Part shown: in pieces, positions 14,248 to 19,664 of the stretch
Layout: each line of letters starts with the position of its first letter
Position numbering within the stretch: the stretch's first letter is position 1
DNA from: Udaeobacter sp046731855
GTDB lineage: Bacteria; Verrucomicrobiota; Verrucomicrobiia; Chthoniobacterales; UBA10450
Assembly: GCA_046731855.1 (NCBI GenBank)
Contig: JBKPLX010000122.1
Location: forward strand, 1-19,664
DNA length: 19,664 bases
Direction: 5' to 3'
Program-made: the position numbers and the translations under genes
The notes under the pieces: generated by a model
The model's database searches: none
The model's input: only the letters and a program-made list of their open reading frames with translations
Told to the model about the DNA's origin: nothing

Positions 14248-15547
14248 ATGCACGCGACCGCACAACCTCAGGGACAAGCGTCTCCGGTCCTTGTCGATCT
14301 TCGTCCGCCGGTACGAGCTGAATCGATCGATTTGCTCGCCCTTGTCAGCCACCGTACGGCGACGCAGAGCAGTGCGACACTGGAGACGGTTTTTGAGATT
14401 TTTAAGAATGGAACAGCAAACTTTACCGCAGTATTGGACGGCGAGCGTCTGCTGGGGATGTGTTCGCGACAGGAAACAGCGGCGTTGCTTGGTGGGCGTT
14501 ACGGCTTTTCGCTGTGGGCGCGCAAGCCGATCAAGCAGCATCTTTGCAAGCAAGAAACGCGCATCAAGATTGCGATGCCAATCGGAGATGTCTTGCGCGC
14601 CGTGTTTGCGCGCCCGGACAAAAATTTCTACGACGACGTGCTCTTAGTGGATGAGAGCGGCGGATTTCTCGGATTCATCGCTACCGAGACCCTCTTCAAA
14701 GTACAAAATGCCCTGTTGTTAACCAACATCCGCGAACTGGAAGAGCGCGACCGTGTCATTCGCCGAAAGAATGAACAGATGGAAACCGATCTGCGCATGG
14801 CAACCGAGTTACAGCAGGCGCTGATGCCAAACGCTTATCCGAGTTTTTTGGCAGGTGCAGGCAAGGGACAGATGAGCCTGCGTTTTTGTCATCGTTACCT
14901 GCCAGCCAGCATGATGAGCGGTGATTTTTTTCATATCGCACGTATTTCGGACGACATTGCCGGCATTTTGCATCTGCGACGTGATGGGACACGGCGTCCG
15001 CGCGGCGCTGATAACAGCGATGCTGCGAGCGTTGATCGAAACACACGCGGCCGAGGCCGCCGACCCGAGTCGATTTCTCACGGAGCTAAATAACGAGTTC
15101 ACCAGAATCTTGAAGCAGACCGGGACGCTAGTCTTCGCGACGGTGCTTTATTGTGTCATCAATATCAGAGAGCGCGACGCGCGTTTTGCACGAGCAGGTC
15201 ATCCTGCACCGTTGCATGTGCGCCGCATGGCGGGCGAAGTGGGCGTGGTTGCATCTGGCGAAGGCTCCAGCGGGCCTGCGATGGGGCTAATTCCCAACGC
15301 GCAGTTTAAGACGAGCGAAGCCAAACTGTCGCCCGGCGATTTCCTTCTCTTTTTCACCGACGGCGTCGTCGAGGTGGAGGACAAGGAAGGGCGTGACTTT
15401 GGCATTGAAGGTTTGCGGGAAAGCATTCGGTCCAATCTTGATCAGTCTGCCGAATCGCTGCTCGAGGCCATTATTAGAGATGTTTACAACTTTGCCGGCT
15501 CGACAGTCCTGACGGACGATGCTTGTCTGGTAATCGCCGAGTTGTAA
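14248..15547 (+). pseudogene. CBS-domain SpoIIE-type PP2C phosphatase, split by one frameshift
   Basis: The first frame (14248 to about 14966) gives a CBS-like sensor region (residues 30-155: VFEIFKNGTANFTAVLDGE, VLLVDESGGFLGFIAT). A helical linker (155-190, LEERDRVIRRKNEQMETDLR) and the start of the phosphatase domain (YLPASMMSGDFFHIARIS, D226) follow. At the four T's at 14966-14969 the frame is lost; one base on, it reads CICDVMGHGVRAALITAMLR, then FARAGHPAPLHVRR, FTDGVVEVEDKEGR and LTDDACLVIAEL to the stop at 15545-15547. Removing one base gives 432 residues with all metal aspartates present. The enzyme would dephosphorylate an anti-anti-sigma-type partner, none of which is in the window. 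Read literally, the first frame ends at 15093. A 20-bp palindrome lies upstream. Confidence 0.87.
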
Positions 15548-15598
15548 AGCAGCGCAAGTTTAATCTGGCGCGTGGAACCAACAGGCTAAATTCGCCCG

Positions 15599-16561
15599 TC
15601 AAATCTTGTTCGCGTATTGATCCGCGAACAGCGCTGGTTGTCCACCCGTGTGTAGGAACAACACGGTTTCATTCTTCTTGAAAAATCCGTTGCGGATCAA
15701 GTCAATCATCCCGGCAGCGGCACGTCCGGTATAGACTGGGTCAAGCAGAAGACCTTCGCACGTCGCGAACAGATGGATAGCTTCACGCTCCTGGTCGGTT
15801 AACACCCCATAACCTGCTGAGCAATAGTTGGCATTTGCCAATACGTCAGCCGGCGTGAATTCGATGCGCTTTCCTAGTTTTACGCTGGTTAATGATGCCC
15901 ATTCCGAGACATGTTCCTTCAACCACGCTTCTGTTTCATCAATACTAATTCCAAGCACCTTACCTTTATATCCAAACACGCGCTGACCCAGCAGAAGTCC
16001 GGCATGCGTTCCGCCAGAGGATGTGGCGAATACAATCCAGTCCGCGTGGCAGTTTTGCTCCACGAATTCTTTCATCGCGAATGCATAACCCAAGGCGCCA
16101 GTTTCGTTCGATCCACCGTATGGAACGAGATACGGTTTTAATCTTTCTTGGACAGCGCGATCAAATGTCTCCTGCAGGATTCTGTCTCGGTCCTTACGAT
16201 CGGCAACGTATAAGACCTGCGCGCCAAACAATTGGTCGAGCAACAGATTTGCAGAAGGCTGCTTCGGCTTTTCGCCTGTCAGGACGAGAATGCATTTAAA
16301 ACCGAATCGAGCCGCTACCGCTGCGATCTGACGACAATGATTGGATTGCAGTGCCCCGCCAGACACCAAGCTCTTCGCTCCCTGGTCATGTGCTTCTGCT
16401 ACCAGAAATTCCAGCTTACGAGTCTTGTTGCCGCCAAAAGCGAGCCCGGTTTGATCGTCGCGTTTAATCAACAAACGCGGTCCGCCCAAAGCCTCAGACA
16501 GACGGGGCAGCGTTTCGATCGGTGTTGGCAGATGAGCAAAGTTTAACCGGGAAATATTCAT
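15599..16561 (-). CDS. D-cysteine desulfhydrase / ACC deaminase family PLP enzyme
   Basis: A 320-residue fold-II PLP enzyme. PLP lysine K46 lies in FGGNKTRKLEFL, the substrate loop GGALQSNHCRQIAAVAA (68-84) carries the conserved Ser-Asn, and the C-terminal motif is LHTGGQPALFA. Members convert D-cysteine to pyruvate, H2S and ammonia, or open the ring of 1-aminocyclopropane-1-carboxylate. Sequence reading alone does not separate the two; the more common bacterial activity is D-cysteine desulfhydrase. The ATG at 16561 is preferred over the GTG at 16564. It is convergent with the phosphatase gene (51-bp gap) and 119 bp downstream of an SDR on the same strand. Confidence 0.87.
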   Translation of the reverse strand: MNISRLNFAHLPTPIETLPRLSEALGGPRLLIKRDDQTGLAFGGNKTRKLEFLVAEAHDQGAKSLVSGGALQSNHCRQIAAVAARFGFKCILVLTGEKPKQPSANLLLDQLFGAQVLYVADRKDRDRILQETFDRAVQERLKPYLVPYGGSNETGALGYAFAMKEFVEQNCHADWIVFATSSGGTHAGLLLGQRVFGYKGKVLGISIDETEAWLKEHVSEWASLTSVKLGKRIEFTPADVLANANYCSAGYGVLTDQEREAIHLFATCEGLLLDPVYTGRAAAGMIDLIRNGFFKKNETVLFLHTGGQPALFADQYANKI

Positions 16562-16680
16562 CACACCCGTGCCAGTGAAGGCTCAGTCACTGCGTAGCAT
16601 GCGCATACGATAGTATTTTCAGATCAGGCTGCCAACGCTATCCGAATTCGGCATCCAAACTCCGTTGCTTTCCGTTATGA

Positions 16681-17601
16681 CTAGGCGGCGCTTTGCAGTT
16701 CGGCTGTCAGATCCTGCGGTGTCAGCAAATCACCAAGTCCTATCCGACGAAGAAGCTCCGCGCGGACTCGATCGGAAACTGCGTTTACAACTTCCGCCCC
16801 GTCTTGTGTAGGGTCGATGTGTACTCGGAATGGTCGCTTGCCAAATGGAGTGTCGACTACCTTCACGATGGCATCAGCAACCGCAGAGGCGTCGGCATTA
16901 GGCGGCACGATTGAAGCGAAACCTTTGCGCACCTGATCGCCAAAACCGGCGTAGGGACCAGAGTCGTATTCAGCGATTCGCGCTTTGTCAGCGGGCGAGC
17001 CAGCGTGCGCGAAGTGATTTGTACCGCCTGTGAACGCACCTGGGACGATGATCGAGGTTTCGATTCCCCAACGAGTGAGTTCACGCGCGTAAACTACAGC
17101 CAGGGCATCCATCGCCGCTTTTGCTGCAAAGTACGGCGCAAGATAGGGCGGAGTGCCGCCCGCCGCGCTACTGCTCGAAACCCAGATTACGAGACCTCTT
17201 TTCTGCTTGCGCAACTGAGGCAGAGCAGCGCGATTCACGCGTTGAGTGCTTAGAACATTGACATCGTATAGCTCTGCGAGTTGCTCGGGTGTGAATGCTT
17301 CAGCTGGGCCAAATACCATGTGGCCGGCGTTGTGAACGACAACGTCCAACCTTTTATTGTCGGCGATAATCTGCTGAATCGCAGCGTCGACCGATGCCTG
17401 CGAGACCACGTCTAGTTCAATGCTGCGTAGATCGACACTGTTTTCCCTGGCGAACTTCTGCGCCTCTTCAACCTGTGGCACGTTACGCCCCTTGGTCTCG
17501 CGCATGCCCGCATAAACGGTATGGCCCGTCCTTGCCAAAGCGCGCGCAGTTAAAGCCCCAAAACCACTCGAAGCGCCAGTAATAATGATAATCTTCTTCA
17601 T
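16681..17601 (-). CDS. SDR family oxidoreductase (TGASSGFG type)
   Basis: A 306-residue SDR from ATG 17601. The longer frame from 17646 adds 15 residues without family likeness, and an AGAAAG ribosome site precedes 17601. Motifs are TGASSGFG (8-15), NAG (91-93), N115, serines at 142-145, and Y157/K161 (YFAAK). A C-terminal extension of about 60 residues (PFRVHIDPTQDGAEVVN..., ELQSAA) replaces the usual VDGG end. This is the form often called SDR17- or retinol-dehydrogenase-like, reducing or oxidising hydrophobic alcohols or ketones. It lies 57 bp downstream of the SDR at 18411, probably on one transcript. Substrate unknown. Confidence 0.9.
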   Translation of the reverse strand: MKKIIIITGASSGFGALTARALARTGHTVYAGMRETKGRNVPQVEEAQKFARENSVDLRSIELDVVSQASVDAAIQQIIADNKRLDVVVHNAGHMVFGPAEAFTPEQLAELYDVNVLSTQRVNRAALPQLRKQKRGLVIWVSSSSAAGGTPPYLAPYFAAKAAMDALAVVYARELTRWGIETSIIVPGAFTGGTNHFAHAGSPADKARIAEYDSGPYAGFGDQVRKGFASIVPPNADASAVADAIVKVVDTPFGKRPFRVHIDPTQDGAEVVNAVSDRVRAELLRRIGLGDLLTPQDLTAELQSAA

Positions 17602-17658
17602 GTTTGATTTCTTTCTGATTCGAATTTGAGATGCAGCTAAATCCAAGCTTCGGAAAGC

Positions 17659-18411
17659 TCAGGCAAAACCGCCATTGGCCCGCAGTACTTGCGCATTTAC
17701 CCATCCGCCGTCCGGACCGGCTAGGAACGACACGACCCCAGCGATGTCTTCAGCTTGGCCCAATCGTTCCAGCGGAGGAAGTTTTTTGAATTCTTCAATC
17801 TGCGCTTCGGTTTTTCCCTTGAGAAACAAATCAGTTGGGATCGGACCCGGGGCGACGGCGTTGACCGTTATGTTGCGGCCTCGCAATTCGTTGGCGAGAA
17901 CTTTTACCAAACCTTCTACGCCCGCTTTGGAGGCGATGTAAGGACCATAATTGGGAAATGACTTCGCAATGACACTGCTTGAGAAAGCTATGATGCGTCC
18001 GCCTGCGGGAAGGTGTTGTGCCGCTCTTCCTAGTACCAAAAAAGCCCCGCGCAAATTGGTCGCGATTACTTTGTCGAAAGTCTCGACATTGCCTCCGGCG
18101 ATAGGAAGCAGAGGCATGATTCCGGCCGAGTGCACGACCACGTCGATCTTGCCAAAGGCTTCGAGCGTCTGTTTAAAAAGATTTTCGATATCCGCTGCTT
18201 TCGCCACGTCCGCTTGCACGGCTATGGCCTTGCCGCCGCCGTCGTTAATTTCGCCTACGACTGACTCGGCTTTAGTCGGATTTCCGGCATAATGCACCGC
18301 GATAGCAAAGCCGTCATTTGCCAATCTTTTCGCCACCACGCGACCAATTCCTCCAGAGCCGCCGGTAATGATGGCGACTTTCTTTGCCAAATCTTTTGCA
18401 GGAGTTGTCAT
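17659..18411 (-). CDS. SDR family oxidoreductase
   Basis: A 250-residue classical SDR with TGGSGGIG (17-24), serines at 144-146, Y158 and K162 (YIASK), and a C-terminus WVNAQVLRANGGFA. The usual NNAG is replaced by HSAG (94-97), a tolerated but less common variant. H40 and Y41 after the second strand do not point clearly to NADP or NAD. It resembles FabG/3-oxoacyl-ACP-reductase-like enzymes often annotated without proof of substrate. It is the first gene of the minus-strand run 18411 to 15599. The region upstream (18412-18981) has no confidently identified gene. Confidence 0.9.
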   Translation of the reverse strand: MTTPAKDLAKKVAIITGGSGGIGRVVAKRLANDGFAIAVHYAGNPTKAESVVGEINDGGGKAIAVQADVAKAADIENLFKQTLEAFGKIDVVVHSAGIMPLLPIAGGNVETFDKVIATNLRGAFLVLGRAAQHLPAGGRIIAFSSSVIAKSFPNYGPYIASKAGVEGLVKVLANELRGRNITVNAVAPGPIPTDLFLKGKTEAQIEEFKKLPPLERLGQAEDIAGVVSFLAGPDGGWVNAQVLRANGGFA

Positions 18412-18981
18412 GTTTCTAAATGTACTTTCGTTGGCCCGACATGGTGAGTCTCATTGTTCTTTCAACCTATCGGCAGTGGTCGAGAACGTTGCCCGAGTTA
18501 TCCTCACTGATGGCTATTGAATAGGCCTTTTTGCACCAACCAAGCTACTTAATTGAGCGATCATCTGATTTTTAATTTCGCTAACGAGCAGGGGGTTTTG
18601 GGTCGCTACCGTAAAACCGAGAAATGAGATGTCTTTCGTTGTTTGTGGATTGTTCACACCCTATTTCCCGAGTTCTGAGGCCGGCATTTCAAAAAATTTC
18701 GCAGCGGCGACTCACGGAGCGAGATCAGTGTCGAGGATCCTCTGCGGCGGAATGCGGACGGCCCCGGTGTTTATCCAGACCGGGGTGAACAAGAGCCCAC
18801 GGTAGGACATCTCATTTACGCAGCACCACAGTAGGAGCAGCGGTCTTCGGCGACAGAATAGTCTTAGGTGTGCCATGACCAGTTCCGGCGACGTGTGAAC
18901 CAGCCACAGCAGTAAATAATCCCGCGAATGTGCCGTAGCGATGAAATACGACTGGAATTTATCGTGATAGTTAAGTAAACT
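18412..18981. other. 570-bp stretch without a confident gene; two weak minus-strand frames and a hairpin
   Basis: No ORF of normal length or RNA gene was recognised. Two short minus-strand frames look more protein-like than chance. One is 18514-18657, GTG start, 47 residues (NNPQTTKDISFLGFTVATQ, then NPLLVSEIKNQMIAQLSSL). The other runs from the stop TAA at 18959-18961 to a stop at 18812-18814 (IPVVFHRYGTFAGLFTAVAG, then HVAGTGHGTPKTILSPKTAA). It has no ordinary ATG or GTG at its head. A perfect 7-bp stem, CCCCGGT/ACCGGGG (18762-18785, 10-base loop), lies 26 bp past the second frame's stop. These may be remnants of old genes or small proteins; I do not identify them. Confidence 0.3.
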
Positions 18982-19227
18982 ATGAAAACTCTGTTTATTG
19001 TATCAATTGCAGCAATCGCCTTGAATCATTCAGCTCACGCCAAGGATTGGATGTGGTTTCACGGAGATATAGGGCTTAGCTCGCCTTTCGTGTCGTTGAG
19101 CCCATCGACAACAAAAGGCACAATACGAGCTGCACCTAAAGTTGCCGCAAAACGGACGCCAGCTTCCAATCGACCCGTCGTGAAAGCGAAATTGAAGTCA
19201 ACCGACCATCGCGTTAGCGCACGCTGA
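18982..19227 (+). CDS. Small exported protein, hypothetical
   Basis: An 81-residue protein with a classic signal peptide (MKTLFIVSIAAIALNHSAHA, cleavage after AHA). The short mature part starts KDWMWFHGDIGLSSPF and becomes rich in Lys, Ala, Thr and Arg (KVAAKRTPASNRPVVKAKLK). The basic, disordered tail suggests a surface or nucleic-acid/polyanion-binding role, but no family is recognised. The ribosome site is weak (TTAAG). The next gene, an HD-domain protein, starts 27 bp after its stop. Confidence 0.55.
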   Translation: MKTLFIVSIAAIALNHSAHAKDWMWFHGDIGLSSPFVSLSPSTTKGTIRAAPKVAAKRTPASNRPVVKAKLKSTDHRVSAR

Positions 19228-19253
19228 TCATGTCGAATATGAAAGGAGACAAC

Positions 19254-19664
19254 ATGTCAACTTCTTCCTCCCTTATCATACCCGATTCCTTGCTTGCGAA
19301 AGAAGCCACAGACATCTTGCGTGGACATTCCACCGACGTGCTTATTAATCACTCCATCCGCGTCTATCTATTCGCGGCTGAGCAGGGCCGCCAACAAAAG
19401 CTTCGCTTTGACGCTGAACTTCTCTATGTCGCCGCCGCATTTCACGATTTCGGTCTCCTCAAGAAGTTCTCGAGCCCAAACGAACGCTTCGAGGTCGATG
19501 GCGCAAACGCGGCTCGTCAGTTCCTCGCCACACATAATATCCCCGAAGAGCAGATACAAACTGCCTGGCAAGCTATTGCCCTGCACACCACCCCCGGCAT
19601 TACTCACCACATGCGCCCTGAAGTAGCTCTGCTCCATTCGGGTGTTGGTCTCGATGTTCTCGGA
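19254..19664 (+). CDS. HD-domain protein (partial, 3' end beyond window)
   Basis: The frame from ATG 19254 is open to the window end, 137 residues. A strong GAAAGGAG ribosome site lies 5 bp before the ATG, which decides the start over the in-frame ATG at 19230. HD-fold features are visible: NHSIRVYLFAAEQG (first metal His), AAAFHDFGLLKKF (the His-Asp pair), and a later H...H in AWQAIALHTTPGITHHM. The family (cyanamide-hydratase-like HD proteins) includes phosphohydrolases and hydratases; the substrate is unknown. Confidence 0.85.
   Translation, partial: MSTSSSLIIPDSLLAKEATDILRGHSTDVLINHSIRVYLFAAEQGRQQKLRFDAELLYVAAAFHDFGLLKKFSSPNERFEVDGANAARQFLATHNIPEEQIQTAWQAIALHTTPGITHHMRPEVALLHSGVGLDVLG

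Noticed and set aside
1..19664. CRISPR array, insertion sequence, integrase or prophage
   Set aside because: No regularly spaced direct repeats, no transposase or integrase motifs and no phage structural genes were seen on either strand.

Overview
The window looks like a piece of a bacterial chromosome of moderate GC (low fifties by eye) from a soil-type organism. I think of Verrucomicrobiota (Chthoniobacterales-like). The main reason is the N-terminus of the first gene: a cytoplasmic start containing LQRRKVYR, two membrane helices, then AWAYDVTPQGI in front of a TolB/FlgO-like and TPR protein. I know this style best from that group, but the placement is inference and Acidobacteriota is an alternative. 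There are no rRNA or tRNA genes, no CRISPR array, and no transposase or integrase.

Layout. 1-1401 (-): start of a membrane-anchored TPR protein that runs off the left edge. 1638-3719 (+): small CBU_0592-like membrane protein, a dihydrofolate-reductase-fold gene broken by one frameshift, and a PLP-dependent serine/threonine dehydratase-like enzyme. 3808-5553 (-): UBP-type zinc-finger protein and a zinc-ribbon class III adenylate cyclase. 5738-8057 (-): a tight operon of three short-chain dehydrogenases (SDRs). 8206-10401 (-): an intact DUF1348/NTF2-like protein, the wreck of a second NTF2-like gene, a 63-residue CPTC protein and a secreted Gly/His/Tyr-rich protein. 10648-13948 (-): a probable four-gene operon made of a cofactor-free haloperoxidase/esterase, a secreted alpha/beta hydrolase, a lipoprotein multicopper oxidase and a Mop/TOBE molybdate-binding protein. 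14248-15547 (+): a CBS-SpoIIE phosphatase interrupted by one frameshift. 15599-18411 (-): a D-cysteine desulfhydrase/ACC deaminase-family enzyme and two more SDRs. 18982-19664 (+): a small exported protein and the start of an HD-domain protein that runs off the right edge.

How it fits together. Most genes are small accessory redox and hydrolytic enzymes: five SDRs, two alpha/beta hydrolases, a multicopper oxidase and two PLP enzymes. They sit beside signalling genes: a class III cyclase, a SpoIIE-type phosphatase and a TolB/TPR protein.

The most interesting non-coding signal is a 53-bp element found four times in the same orientation (8785, 9617, 10447, 14049). Its two conserved blocks are always exactly 38 bp apart. 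It lies upstream of four minus-strand genes, three times at 40-46 bp from the start codon. It looks like a shared promoter or operator that would tie the DUF1348, CPTC, Gly-rich and hydrolase/oxidase units into one regulon.

Two genes (2028-2671 and 14248-15547) each carry exactly one frameshift in otherwise well-kept sequence. Either they are very recent pseudogenes or the assembly has single-base errors.
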